The notes under the pieces were generated by a model. The model did no database searches. It saw only the letters and a program-made list of their open reading frames with translations, and was not told where the DNA came from. This document shows, one piece after another, positions 36,454 to 44,475 of a DNA stretch of 64,000 nt; within the stretch, counting starts at the first letter, position 1, and each line of letters opens with the position of its first letter. This stretch comes from Methylobacter sp. KS41. Lineage in GTDB: Bacteria; Pseudomonadota; Gammaproteobacteria; Methylococcales; Methylomonadaceae. The position numbers were made by a program, and so were the translations under genes. The stretch lies in contig PHSP01000003.1 in assembly GCA_002862125.1 (NCBI GenBank), positions 1,240,001-1,304,000 on the forward strand, in the 5' to 3' direction.

Positions 36454-36943
36454 AATGCCTCACAAATGGCGTTTTGGCGGCGAAAACCCGAGCCAGGCCT
36501 GGTGCATCATTTGGATCGGGGCAGCCAATATGCCAGCCATGAATACCGAAGTCATTTGGGGATAATGAAGATGCAACAGAGTATGAGCCGTAAAGGTGAT
36601 TGTTGGGATAATGCGCCGACAGAGCGATTATTTCGAAGCTTAAAACATGAGCAACTAAACTACGAAAAATTCAAAACTAAAGAGGCGGCAAAGTTGAGTA
36701 TTATTGATTATTTGGCGTTTTATAATGGCAAACGAATGCATTCAACATTAAGCTACCAATCCCCGCTGGAATTTGAACGGGAATTCTACAAGAAGACTGC
36801 TTAAGAAAGTGTCCTGTTTTACTTGGCCATTACAGCTTGTTCCGGCAGAGAACTTCGTACACCAATTACAGGATGATTGTTCGCCGGTATCGAAGGTTAA
36901 AAAATGCGATAATTCCGGTATTTATGACTTCGTGATTTCTATC

Positions 36944-37936
36944 ATGCCTCTCTCGAAAGCTGATTGTCTAGTATTGATCATGCTGCTCGGCGCTTTTACC
37001 GGCATCGTGAAAGCTGATCAAGTTAAAGCTTATGCCGCTCATGAGCCAGCTGGAAGGCTGTTGCAACCCTTAAGAATAACGCAGCAGCAAAATGGCGCCG
37101 TTATAATTCCTCAGGTAGTCAATATTCCGGCCGGATGTTTTCAAATGGGTAGTCCGGAAACGGAAGAGGGGCGCGGCGCTGATGAAGTTCTGCACAGAGT
37201 TTGTGTTAAAGGTTTTAATCTTGCTAAAAATGAGATTACTATTGGAGAGTTCAGGCAGTTTATAAGCGCTACTCATTTTATTACAGATGCAGAGCGGAAT
37301 ACTGAAGAACCCGGTTGCTGGAGCTATCAAAAGGAGACTGAAAAACACTGGAATTGGTGGCAATGGGCGAATTGGAAGTTGCCTCTTCAAGGAGCTGCGT
37401 TAATAGCAAATTCGCCGGTGACTTGTGTTAGTCTCGATGATGTCATGGCGTATATTCAATGGCTTAATAAAGAAACAGGCCAGGAATATAGGCTGCCAAC
37501 TGAATCTGAATGGGAATATGCAGCCAGAGCTGGTACGTCGATTGCGCGTTATTGGGGAAATAATCCTGACATAGCTTGCAGCTATGCCAATGTAGCCGAT
37601 AATACCAATTCAGGTTCCGGCAAATGGCCCGAGACGCATAGTTGCGAAGATGGTTATTTTTTTTCGTCCCCAACCGGCGCTTTACATGCTAATAAGTTTG
37701 GTTTGCATGATATGTTGGGGAATGTTTGGGAATGGACATGCTCAAAATACGAGGAAAAGTATAACGGCGCAGAACAAATATGCGCCGATATAAAGCCGGA
37801 CAGCGATGTCTTAATTTCAATTCGCGGAGGTGGCTGGAACGCGGATCCGCCCAGAGTCCGTGCGGCCTATCGTAATTGGGGGTTAGTCTGGTCGCGTCAG
37901 GCTAACCAGGGGTTTCGCCTGGTCAGAGTGCGTTAA
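36944..37936 (+). CDS. SUMF1/formylglycine-generating-enzyme-like secreted protein
   Basis: A 330-residue protein with a signal peptide ('LVLIMLLGAFTGIVKA') and a SUMF1 (FGE-sulfatase) domain. Seen are 'IPAGCFQMGSPETEEGRGADE', 'LPTESEWEYAARAG', 'LHDMLGNVWEWTC' and 'SIRGGGWNADPPRVRAAYRN', ending 'NQGFRLVR'. The paired active-site cysteines of true formylglycine-generating enzyme are not where expected, so it is probably a non-enzymatic or different-function member. The ATG 36944 is used; the frame extends back into the IS end at 36773, and that part is likely not translated. Confidence 0.85.
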   Translation: MPLSKADCLVLIMLLGAFTGIVKADQVKAYAAHEPAGRLLQPLRITQQQNGAVIIPQVVNIPAGCFQMGSPETEEGRGADEVLHRVCVKGFNLAKNEITIGEFRQFISATHFITDAERNTEEPGCWSYQKETEKHWNWWQWANWKLPLQGAALIANSPVTCVSLDDVMAYIQWLNKETGQEYRLPTESEWEYAARAGTSIARYWGNNPDIACSYANVADNTNSGSGKWPETHSCEDGYFFSSPTGALHANKFGLHDMLGNVWEWTCSKYEEKYNGAEQICADIKPDSDVLISIRGGGWNADPPRVRAAYRNWGLVWSRQANQGFRLVRVR

Positions 37937-38056
37937 GGGCAGATGGCCCATGATTGCTGAAGATATAAGTGCTCGGGCGATTTCCAACGATGAATGTTCC
38001 AGGTGTTTTGGGGTTATTCATTCTTGGATATCGCCTTATTACTTTATGTGTGTTTC

Positions 38057-38734
38057 TTACGGCTTGGGTATTTCGCTTTCTACGACCGGCGTGGGAACTG
38101 GACCATACTCGTCAGACGCGGGATTATCAGAAGCTGGTCCGGGAATAGAGCCGGGTGAACCGTTGGGTATAACGCTTGATGCTGCATCTTTATTTTTTAG
38201 CAGATTTTTTACATCAGGCCCAAGAACTACGGAAAAGTCCGTTGATGCGATGACATGCTTAGTAAATCTATTGACAGCACGAAGAGTAACATAGGCATTC
38301 TGCTTTCCAGGGGCATATACTCCGCCTACCATGACAGCGGCGTTATAACGCCTGAGCAGAGCTTTGTCTTCATCAGAAAGTTGTAACTCGCCAGCTTCTT
38401 CCATCTTAAAAAGATCGATAGGCAGATCCAGTGCAATAATTTGATAGCCTGAATTTTGTAAGGCGGTAGCGATCTGATCTGAAATTATGCGTCCGAAGGA
38501 TGATGTGTCATTAGGATTCCTTTTAACATTGAGCAGAGTACTAACCACAATCAGGGAGCCTTTCGGTATTTTTTGGCTTAGATCGTCTTCAAGTTTTTCT
38601 GTCGCATCATGACTGGCTTCGATCAGATCGGTATTGAGATAGGATTGTGCTTTGAAGAAACGCATTGTCGAGGCGCATCCGCTCAAGGTAACTATCAAGA
38701 GTGCTGAAATAAGGATGTTGGCTTTTTTAAACAT
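38057..38734 (-). CDS. FlgO-family outer-membrane lipoprotein
   Basis: A 225-residue lipoprotein (lipobox 'TLSGC', C20). The central domain 'GSLIVVSTLLNVKRNPNDTSSFGRIISDQIATALQNSGYQII' matches the FlgO domain. FlgO in Vibrio is an outer-membrane lipoprotein needed for flagellar stability, but the domain also occurs outside flagellar loci, as here. The C-terminal ~35 residues are proline/serine-rich and probably disordered. No flagellar gene is in the window. Confidence 0.82.
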   Translation of the reverse strand: MFKKANILISALLIVTLSGCASTMRFFKAQSYLNTDLIEASHDATEKLEDDLSQKIPKGSLIVVSTLLNVKRNPNDTSSFGRIISDQIATALQNSGYQIIALDLPIDLFKMEEAGELQLSDEDKALLRRYNAAVMVGGVYAPGKQNAYVTLRAVNRFTKHVIASTDFSVVLGPDVKNLLKNKDAASSVIPNGSPGSIPGPASDNPASDEYGPVPTPVVESEIPKP

Positions 38735-39327
38735 GGTTTATCTCTTTATGTAGGGTTACTAAATGCAGTAATTTACGCCGATACTTTAAAATGGTTTTCT
38801 ATTAGGTAAATGACGAAGGGATAACTGAACAAATACTAGCCTATCAGCGAATGAGTGGCAAGGAAGGCGCTTGGTTTTTTGGAATTAATAGCTTTATGAG
38901 TTTAAAAATATGCATCGAAAGAAAGTTTGTAATGCCAATTGCTAATTGAAGCTAACATTTAACACGGAACTTAAAGTAATAAAAATATTAGATGTTTATT
39001 CTTTTTTAAGACCGCTAATGCCGGTGGGTTAACCGGTAAACATTGGGGAGAGCTTTCTGACGCTTAAAACGGGGGCGCTAATAATTACCCCTCAACCTGG
39101 ATTATTCGATGTCGAAGAACGGGCTGTACTGGTCACTGAAATGGGTGAATCGTTGGCGGGTTTAACGCGCGCATAAACTGGAAGGCGCTTAGGCCTGATA
39201 CTAACCGGATGCTAAAATCGAACATGGAATACGTTCTTTCACTAGAAAGCACAAATTATCAATTATTCTGAAAAATCTTGAGATAAAACCATAGAGACTG
39301 CAATGAGTAGACGCACAATTCATGATA

Positions 39328-39351
39328 ATTAATTAAACTGTGTTATTTAAC
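39328..39351 (+). repeat. 24-bp repeat, copy 1 (possible activator site)
   Basis: This AT-rich 24-mer begins ATTAATTAAACTG and ends GTTATTTAAC. It is identical to copy 2 except at one position (G versus A). It lies about 290 nt upstream of the sigma-54 promoter. Confidence 0.6.
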
Positions 39352-39525
39352 TTAATAAAGTCTGCAAGCAGCGAGATAATGGGGTCTGTGGTGATTAATG
39401 ACGGCCTTGATTAGCTTCATATCTGATTATCTACCAGTGGATCTATGTCTAAGGAGTGTTTATCCTGGTTTTTTACTTTTAACTTGGGGAAGAGGGGTTA
39501 TTCAAGGAGCTGACTAAAGTTAAGC

Positions 39526-39549
39526 ATTAATTAAACTATGTTATTTAAC
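39526..39549 (+). repeat. 24-bp repeat, copy 2 (possible activator site)
   Basis: It begins ATTAATTAAACTA and ends GTTATTTAAC. It lies about 90 nt upstream of the sigma-54 promoter, within the range usual for enhancer-binding proteins. Its half GTTA-TT-TAAC is itself dyad-symmetric. Confidence 0.6.
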
Positions 39550-39637
39550 GCACCTAAATTAGGTTATATCACTCGCTTTTTATTTAAAGCCGGCTGGAAT
39601 TATTTATAAAGACCAGGGTATTCGATGCTTTTGTCAT

Positions 39638-39652
39638 TGGCATGATGCTTGC
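39638..39652 (+). promoter_or_regulatory. Sigma-54 (-24/-12) promoter of the cytochrome cluster
   Basis: TGGCATGATGCTTGC matches TGGCACG-N4-TTGC at 10 of 11 fixed positions, with correct GG-GC spacing. It lies 155 nt upstream of the cytochrome-porin gene and points toward it. It implies RpoN-dependent, activator-controlled expression. Confidence 0.72.
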
Positions 39653-39806
39653 GGTTAATTCTCGCTGTGGATAACGCGTAATGAAATGATCGTTTTTAAC
39701 GGATTTTTGATTTGTTTCATGCTGCTGTTATCTATATCGCCTGATGACGCCATGACTAATCACCGTTGCGGTTTTTTTGTAATTTAACCTTGATATTAAC
39801 TCAGTT

Positions 39807-41273
39807 ATGCTGATCCATATGAACCTAAAGGTGCAAGGACAAGGGATTTTTCTACTGCTTGTTGCTGTATCCTTGCTTTTGTCGCTCCCATTTCAAGATG
39901 CTCTGGCGACAACAGCTTTCTCACGGCAAACCGGCGAACCTTGTGCCGCCTGTCATATGCAGTCTTATGGACCCTGGTTGACTCAGTATGGACAAAAATT
40001 CAAGCTTGATGGTTATGTGGCGGGTAATGCCAACAAGTTGCCTGACGTGATAAACCCTTTTGCCTTGGAAGTGGTGGGGTCGGTCACTAACACCCAAAAA
40101 GACGTGCCACCCGGACAATATTACGACAATAGTCCAGGCGGACATTCATTTGTCAACAATAATGCGGTCAACGACTGGACAGCGCTGTATTACACCGGAC
40201 GAGTTACCGATAAGATCGGTGCCTATCTACAGCTTAACCTCAGTCCTCAAGTGGGACGCTCGCTCAGTCTTGCCATGGCCGACATACGCGTTGCCGACCA
40301 TGCAAAAATCATGGGCAACGATATCACTTACGGGCTTACCGTAAACAATTCGCCAACCATGTCGGATTTCTGGATGACGTCTTATGCCTGGATGTACCCT
40401 TATACCCAGTCTTCCGTGACAGTGACTCCAGCCGCAAAGCCCTGGCTGCAGGCGTTGATGGCTAACGCCAATACGGCCGGCGCAACCGCCTACACGATGA
40501 TCAATAATCAGCTCTATCTGGAAGCCGGCGGTTACACCTCTCAGTCGCAAAATATGGCTCAGGGCCTGGGGGTGTGGAATAACGCCCAATGCACGGATCC
40601 GCAATGCGGGCTTATTGATGGCGGCGCTCCGTATTGGCGAGTGTTTCTACAGCACAACACGGGGCCTCACTGGATGATGATCGGGACATACGGACTGGCC
40701 GCCAAGGTGACACCATTCTATCAAAACGGGGCAGGCACGGACAGTTTTGTGGAATATAATGTTGACGCGAATTACTCCTATATGATGGACGAAAATAATA
40801 TGTTGATGGCTATGGCCAAATATACACGCGACAATATGAAATTAAACGCCTCCCAAGCCCTGGGTTATGCAAACAATTCCAGTAACCATCTCGACAGCGT
40901 GATGATGATGGGGATGTGGACCTACCAGAAAACTTACAATTTGACGGTGGGCTGGAACTATATGTCAGGCAGCGCGGATGCTGTTCTTTATAACGGCGCC
41001 GGGGGCTTCGATATAACCAGCGGGATTAACGGGGTTAATCCGATAACCGGAAGCGCCAACGGTTCCCCGAACACAAATTCCTTTCTTTTTGAAGCCGACT
41101 ATATACCTTTTGGTAAAGGAACCTCTCAGTTGGATCCTTATCTGAATTTACGTCTTTCGGTGCAGTACTGGGCTTACACCCAGTTTAACGGCGCATCCAC
41201 GAACTATGACGGCTCAGGGCGTAACGCTGCCGCCAATAACACGCTTTATTTTGTCGGCAACATAATGTTTTAA
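39807..41273 (+). CDS. Monohaem cytochrome c fused to an outer-membrane beta-barrel
   Basis: A 488-residue exported protein. After the signal peptide (about 1-34) comes a short domain 'AFSRQTGEPCAACHMQSYG' with one haem c motif (C46, C49, H50). The remaining ~400 residues are rich in alternating, aromatic beta-strand segments and end in 'YFVGNIMF', a terminal phenylalanine typical of BAM-assembled barrels. This matches the fused cytochrome-porin plan of Cyc2-type Fe(II) oxidases and relatives. It may pass electrons across the outer membrane. The barrel is rich in methionine and asparagine. It is the first gene of a cytochrome cluster, 11 nt before the next gene. Strand number and topology are my inference. 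Confidence 0.75.
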   Translation: MLIHMNLKVQGQGIFLLLVAVSLLLSLPFQDALATTAFSRQTGEPCAACHMQSYGPWLTQYGQKFKLDGYVAGNANKLPDVINPFALEVVGSVTNTQKDVPPGQYYDNSPGGHSFVNNNAVNDWTALYYTGRVTDKIGAYLQLNLSPQVGRSLSLAMADIRVADHAKIMGNDITYGLTVNNSPTMSDFWMTSYAWMYPYTQSSVTVTPAAKPWLQALMANANTAGATAYTMINNQLYLEAGGYTSQSQNMAQGLGVWNNAQCTDPQCGLIDGGAPYWRVFLQHNTGPHWMMIGTYGLAAKVTPFYQNGAGTDSFVEYNVDANYSYMMDENNMLMAMAKYTRDNMKLNASQALGYANNSSNHLDSVMMMGMWTYQKTYNLTVGWNYMSGSADAVLYNGAGGFDITSGINGVNPITGSANGSPNTNSFLFEADYIPFGKGTSQLDPYLNLRLSVQYWAYTQFNGASTNYDGSGRNAAANNTLYFVGNIMF

Positions 41274-41284
41274 GTTGAATTTTT

Positions 41285-41704
41285 ATGAAATATAAGTTAA
41301 AAATCACGTCTTTTTTTGCGGCTACGATCCTGTTGCTTTTTCTGAGTTTGTCCGGCGTTTCTTTAGCCGTCCCTCAATCGGGTTCTTGCCCTGTGGGACA
41401 TCTTCACGCGGGGCATGACATGAGCCAAAGCGCAGAGAGCAAGAAAGACAGCGGAAATCAAACTGTTGAGAAGCTTGCTGAGGCTGAATGTAGTAATTGC
41501 CATGGGCTAAAAGGCATCAGTGTGTCAGACGATGTTCCAAATCTGGCAGGGCAACAGTTCATGTATTTGTGCGCGTGGCTGGATGGCTGCCGAACTCAAG
41601 GTGAAAAATGCGAGGGCCATGAAGACATAGCCGCTAAACTCACTGATCAGGAAATCGTCGATTTGTCTGAGTTTTATGCACATTTACATTCTGATAACCG
41701 GTAG
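41285..41704 (+). CDS. Periplasmic monohaem c-type cytochrome
   Basis: A 139-residue protein with a signal peptide to about residue 29. A His/Met-rich stretch 'GHLHAGHDM' could bind metal. The haem motif is C69-S-N-C72-H73. A c553/class I-like fold follows ('PNLAGQQFMYL', then 'LTDQEIVDLSEFYAHL'). Three extra cysteines between them may form disulfides. It probably shuttles electrons in the periplasm between the membrane cytochrome b and the outer-membrane protein encoded upstream. Confidence 0.85.
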   Translation: MKYKLKITSFFAATILLLFLSLSGVSLAVPQSGSCPVGHLHAGHDMSQSAESKKDSGNQTVEKLAEAECSNCHGLKGISVSDDVPNLAGQQFMYLCAWLDGCRTQGEKCEGHEDIAAKLTDQEIVDLSEFYAHLHSDNR

Positions 41705-41727
41705 GCTGACAGATGGGAAAGATTACG

Positions 41728-42069
41728 ATGTATCGCACCTTGATTATTTATGGGCTCAGCGTATCGGCTCTCAGCCTGCCGGGATGTTCAGTTTTTGAAA
41801 AGAAACCAGCTGCTGATACCCTTGCTGAGACAAAGTATACCGCCTACTATACGTGCGGAGGATGTCATGGACCAAAGAATGTCCGGGTTAATTACATGAC
41901 ACCCAATATCATTGGGCAGAAGGAAGGCTATCTCGCCGCGAAAATACGTGATTTCCGGGATATGAAACGAATTAATCCCTACATGAATGGCGTTGTGTCA
42001 GAGATGACTGATCAGGATGCAAATAATCTGGCTGCCTATTATTCCAACTACGGACGAGGTAAAAAGTAA
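41728..42069 (+). CDS. Lipoprotein monohaem c-type cytochrome
   Basis: A 113-residue class I-like cytochrome with lipobox 'LSLPGC' (C20) and haem motif C43-G-G-C46-H47. Further features are 'PNIIGQKEGYLAAKIRDFRD' and the C-terminal 'MTDQDANNLAAYYSNYG'. The lipid anchor would hold it at a membrane face, probably the inner leaflet of the outer membrane. I chose the ATG at 41728, which follows GGGAAAG; the frame is open to 41713. It is packed 23 nt after the preceding cytochrome gene. Confidence 0.83.
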   Translation: MYRTLIIYGLSVSALSLPGCSVFEKKPAADTLAETKYTAYYTCGGCHGPKNVRVNYMTPNIIGQKEGYLAAKIRDFRDMKRINPYMNGVVSEMTDQDANNLAAYYSNYGRGKK

Positions 42070-42079
42070 GTCCAAAACT

Positions 42080-42487
42080 ATGAAGCAAATTTGTATTGGT
42101 CTACTGATAGGGTTGATTATCCCTGCGTTTGCCTGGGCTCATCATCCGCAGGATTTTCTCGCCGAATTTGCCGCACAGGCAAAGAAAGATGACGCGGCTT
42201 TTTCCGGTTTTAACGCAAGCCGCGGTGAACAATTCTTTAAGTCGCGCCATGGCGGCGACTGGAGTTGCTCCAGTTGCCATACTGATAATCCCACCGCGAC
42301 GGGCAAACACGTCGTGACTAAAAAGGCCATAAAACCGTTTGCACCATCTGCCAATCCGGAGCGTTTTACGAATCCCGCGAAAGTGGAAAAATGGTTCAAA
42401 CGCAACTGCAAGGATGTGGTAAAGCGTGAATGCACCGCCCAGGAGAAAGGCGATTTACTTACCTACTTGATGTCATCAGGCCAATGA
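42080..42487 (+). CDS. DUF1924 (SHP-like) c-type cytochrome
   Basis: A 135-residue exported cytochrome with a signal peptide ending 'FAWA|HH'. The haem motif is C63-S-S-C66-H67. The DUF1924 pattern is 'GEQFFKSRHGGDWSCSSCH', 'IKPFAPSANPERFTNPAKVE' and 'KWFKRNCKDVVKRECTAQEK'. The family includes SHP from Rhodobacter, a small cytochrome with an asparagine axial ligand that binds oxygen; SHP genes are commonly paired with cytochrome b genes, as here. It overlaps the b561 gene by 4 nt (ATGA). Confidence 0.87.
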   Translation: MKQICIGLLIGLIIPAFAWAHHPQDFLAEFAAQAKKDDAAFSGFNASRGEQFFKSRHGGDWSCSSCHTDNPTATGKHVVTKKAIKPFAPSANPERFTNPAKVEKWFKRNCKDVVKRECTAQEKGDLLTYLMSSGQ

Positions 42488-43308
42488 AGGTAAGAACAAG
42501 CATAATGCAGCGCGTACCCATATGGGATCTACCGACCCGTGTTTTTCACTGGTTACTGGCGCTCAGTTTTATCGGGGCCTATGTTACCGGCGATAGCGAC
42601 CGCTGGGCATTAGTTCATGTGACGTGTGGATACACAGTGTTGGGTCTCATAATTTTTCGTCTTGCATGGGGGGTGGTGGGAACCCGCTACGCTCGTTTTT
42701 CCGAGTTCGTATCCGGTCCCTCGCCTGTGATCAGCTACGTTTCCGGTTTGATTAGGGGGCGTCCATCCCATTATGTCGGCCACAACCCTGCGGGTGCGCT
42801 TGCGATTCTGGCCCTGTTGTTGCTCGGCCTCATCAGCGCCGTTTCCGGCTGGATGGTCTATGACGATGTAGGCGGCGACTGGCTGAAAGAGCTTCATGAT
42901 GTGCCGCCATTCTGGGCGAAATGGTTTAATGTGGAATGCTGGACCCTGGAAGGGCTCCATGAAGAAGCTTCATCTCTGATGTTGGCTTTAGTTTTTGTCC
43001 ACATCGCTGCCGTGCTGATTAGTTGCCGTTTGCATGGGGAAAACTTGGTGCGATCGATGATTGACGGCAGGAAGCGAAGTGAAGTTAATCAAGCCATTAC
43101 CACCAACCGCCCCGTTGTCGCCCTGTTTGTGCTGGCAAGCCTTATCGGATTCTGGCTATGGTCCTTCAGCGACACTTTGAGGGATACAGAGGCTATTGAA
43201 TTCGCAATTAGCATAGAAGATAGAGCAAAGCATTTTGTCAATCAGATGGTCAAACTGAGTGATAGTTTTCCGTATTTAGTGATTAATCGAAACGAAGATC
43301 AGTTTTAA
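42484..43308 (+). CDS. Cytochrome b561-type membrane protein
   Basis: A 274-residue di-haem b561-type (Ni/Fe-hydrogenase cytochrome b-like) membrane protein. It begins near 'VPIWDLPTRVFHWLLALSF' (H22), with 'HVTCGYTVLGLIIFRLAWG' (H45) and later histidines in 'LHEEASSLMLALVFVHIAAV'. At least four helices carry haem ligands. An additional TM and periplasmic tail (about 210-274) is unusual for the family. It should exchange electrons between ubiquinone and the periplasmic cytochromes encoded upstream. The ATG at 42484 overlaps the DUF1924 stop; an ATG at 42505 is an alternative. Confidence 0.86.
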   Translation: MKVRTSIMQRVPIWDLPTRVFHWLLALSFIGAYVTGDSDRWALVHVTCGYTVLGLIIFRLAWGVVGTRYARFSEFVSGPSPVISYVSGLIRGRPSHYVGHNPAGALAILALLLLGLISAVSGWMVYDDVGGDWLKELHDVPPFWAKWFNVECWTLEGLHEEASSLMLALVFVHIAAVLISCRLHGENLVRSMIDGRKRSEVNQAITTNRPVVALFVLASLIGFWLWSFSDTLRDTEAIEFAISIEDRAKHFVNQMVKLSDSFPYLVINRNEDQF

Positions 43309-43608
43309 ATGCGCGCATTATCCCAAAATATTATTATTTACGCCGTTTATTTTATGCCCGTTAGATAGTTTCTTATCGAGCCTATCAACCGGCAAAATGT
43401 AAGGGGTACGGTTGACTTGGAACTTATTAACTACATTTAAGTTCTGGAAAGCTTTGAGAGCCATTTTACATAGGATATAGCAAGCAACCTGCATCAGCAA
43501 AGTCAATTAAAGTGACACCGCTCCCATGATTCAAAAGAGCCTATTTCCGCTATTCTGAAAGGATGCAAAACCCCAGGCCAATCCGCCCTTTTACTCCAGG
43601 CTCCAACA
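43309..43608. other. 300-bp spacer at the end of the cytochrome cluster
   Basis: This is convergent intergenic DNA. A 62-codon minus-strand frame (43318-43506) is open but I cannot assign it. No clear terminator hairpin with a T-run is visible after the cytochrome b gene. Confidence 0.4.
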
Positions 43609-44250
43609 TCACCGCATCTCTGTCATTATTTTTTTGATTTTAGCCAAGACTTGCTGTTGTTGTTCTCCGGTAAGCTTACTAAATTCCTGTTCAAACTTTG
43701 TCAGGTTGTAAGCGGGTTCGCCGGCAGCGTTACTTGATGAGTCGAGGCCGCAATCAGCAAATACATGCTTAATGGGTTGCGCAGCATTATCCAATGGTAT
43801 CGAAATTGACAGCACAGTTCGCAACATGGTGGTGACACGAATGAAGATGGCTTGTCCCGTCAACATATCATCAGCCATGCGTTTTGCCGACTCGTCTGAA
43901 TAACCTTTGCGCTTGGAGTCCGGGAACGTTTTCATTTGCAGCGTAACCGGTGTATTTTTATCAATTTGATATTCGACATCAAAGCTTCTGCCTTGAGAGG
44001 CAATCAAGCTATCCGCATCAATAACGGCTTGCAATTTATTTTCTTTGCAAACGATTTCCAGCATGATGTTGTCATAAAGGCCGGGACGGGGCAGGGGAGA
44101 TTGGGCGAAGCTATAAGTCTGATTGGTTAAACTGTCGCTTTCTTGATGATAGCTCCAGTCATTATCCGCCAACGCATTTAACGGGCAGGCAATTAATAGT
44201 CCTAACAAAATGGCTGGAGCATTGTTACCGGTCAAACGGCTGTGTTTCAT
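43609..44250 (-). CDS. Periplasmic protein, TagO/VasI-like, function uncertain
   Basis: A 213-residue protein with a signal peptide ending near 'LNALA|DN'. The domain with 'IMLEIVCKENKLQAVIDADS' followed by 'FDVEYQIDKNTPVTLQMKTF' and a late conserved cysteine ('VFADCGL') resembles the VasI/TagO family, first described with type VI secretion but also found elsewhere. The C-terminal 'FSKLTGEQQQQVLAKIKKIM' is a helical tail. No T6SS gene is in the window, so the family link is weak evidence for function. Confidence 0.6.
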   Translation of the reverse strand: MKHSRLTGNNAPAILLGLLIACPLNALADNDWSYHQESDSLTNQTYSFAQSPLPRPGLYDNIMLEIVCKENKLQAVIDADSLIASQGRSFDVEYQIDKNTPVTLQMKTFPDSKRKGYSDESAKRMADDMLTGQAIFIRVTTMLRTVLSISIPLDNAAQPIKHVFADCGLDSSSNAAGEPAYNLTKFEQEFSKLTGEQQQQVLAKIKKIMTEMR

Positions 44251-44278
44251 TGTGAATCCCTGGAAGTTGATGTAACAT

Positions 44279-44306
44279 CGATTCGCTAAGTCCGACAGGC
44301 TCCTAG
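44279..44306 (+). repeat. 28-bp direct repeat, copy 1
   Basis: It begins CGATTCGCTAAGTCC and ends GGCTCCTAG, identical to copy 2 at 44444-44471. In this copy it continues into an inverted repeat (44292-44317: CCGACAG, then CTGTCGG, with the inner CTCC-TA-GGAG also pairing). Confidence 0.7.
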
Positions 44307-44443
44307 GAGTCTGTCGGATAGAAGCTATTTTTCACTCATGAGTGGATTTATAAAGGCATATATTGATAAAAACACACGTCTAAGTGTTGAAACTCTTCAT
44401 GAAAACACATATTTTAAAACTCAAAGTTGAATTTTTCTAATAC

Positions 44444-44471
44444 CGATTCGCTAAGTCCGACAGGCTCCTAG
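44444..44471 (+). repeat. 28-bp direct repeat, copy 2
   Basis: Identical to copy 1, but it lacks the second half of the inverted repeat. It ends 5 nt from the NAD-GDH stop codon. The two copies bracket about 137 bp of AT-rich DNA. Confidence 0.7.
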
Positions 44472-44475
44472 AGGA

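Larger units (their letters stand above)
33854..36804 (+). pseudogene. IS3 OrfB integrase, disrupted
   Basis: The 5' part (33854-33950) reads 'LCKVMQVSTSASYAWAKMPEDI', then loses frame where one A is missing from an A-run near 33926-33931. It is then split by the nested IS. The 3' part (36060 on) continues 'EAKAIELFEENKNVYGSSRLS'. The DDE integrase core is present: D in 'VWTTDITYV', D in 'HHLDRGSQY' and E in 'DNAPTERLFRSLKHE'. A 17-bp tandem duplication at 36420-36453 shifts the frame between the first and second D. The protein cannot be made. Confidence 0.85.
33429..36821 (+). mobile_element. Degenerate IS3-family element with another IS nested in it
   Basis: Imperfect terminal inverted repeats bound the element: 33429-33444, starting TAAACAAGACACTT, and 36804-36821, whose complement starts TAAAACAGGACACTT. 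The orfA/orfB pair has the IS3 layout. It carries at least four lesions: a 24-nt insertion in orfA, a lost A and a nested 2.1-kb IS in orfB, and a 17-bp tandem duplication in orfB. Without the nested IS the element would be about 1.28 kb, a normal IS3 length. I did not identify a target-site duplication around the outer element. Confidence 0.8.
38735..39806. other. 1.07-kb regulatory/gene-poor region before the cytochrome cluster
   Basis: This region holds the likely control elements of the cytochrome cluster (two 24-bp repeats and a sigma-54 promoter, listed separately). A short open stretch 39033-39176 without a start codon translates to protein-like sequence ('GALIITPQPGLFDVEERAVL', then 'VTEMGESLAGLTRA'). 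It may be the remnant of a lost gene; I do not recognise it. One DnaA-box match (TGTGGATAA) occurs at about 39666-39674. Confidence 0.55.

Noticed and set aside
36944-37936. True sulfatase-activating formylglycine-generating enzyme
   Set aside because: The SUMF1 fold is clear, but the expected active-site cysteines are not seen and no sulfatase gene is near.
43318-43506. 62-codon minus-strand frame after the cytochrome cluster
   Set aside because: It looks somewhat protein-like (ILPVDRLDKKL) and could be a transposase scrap, but I could not tie it to a family.
43609-44250. Type VI secretion component
   Set aside because: The resemblance to VasI/TagO is moderate and no other T6SS gene is present, so only a general periplasmic call is made.
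44279-44471. CRISPR array
   Set aside because: Only two repeat copies, 137 bp apart, with an asymmetric inverted repeat and no cas genes.
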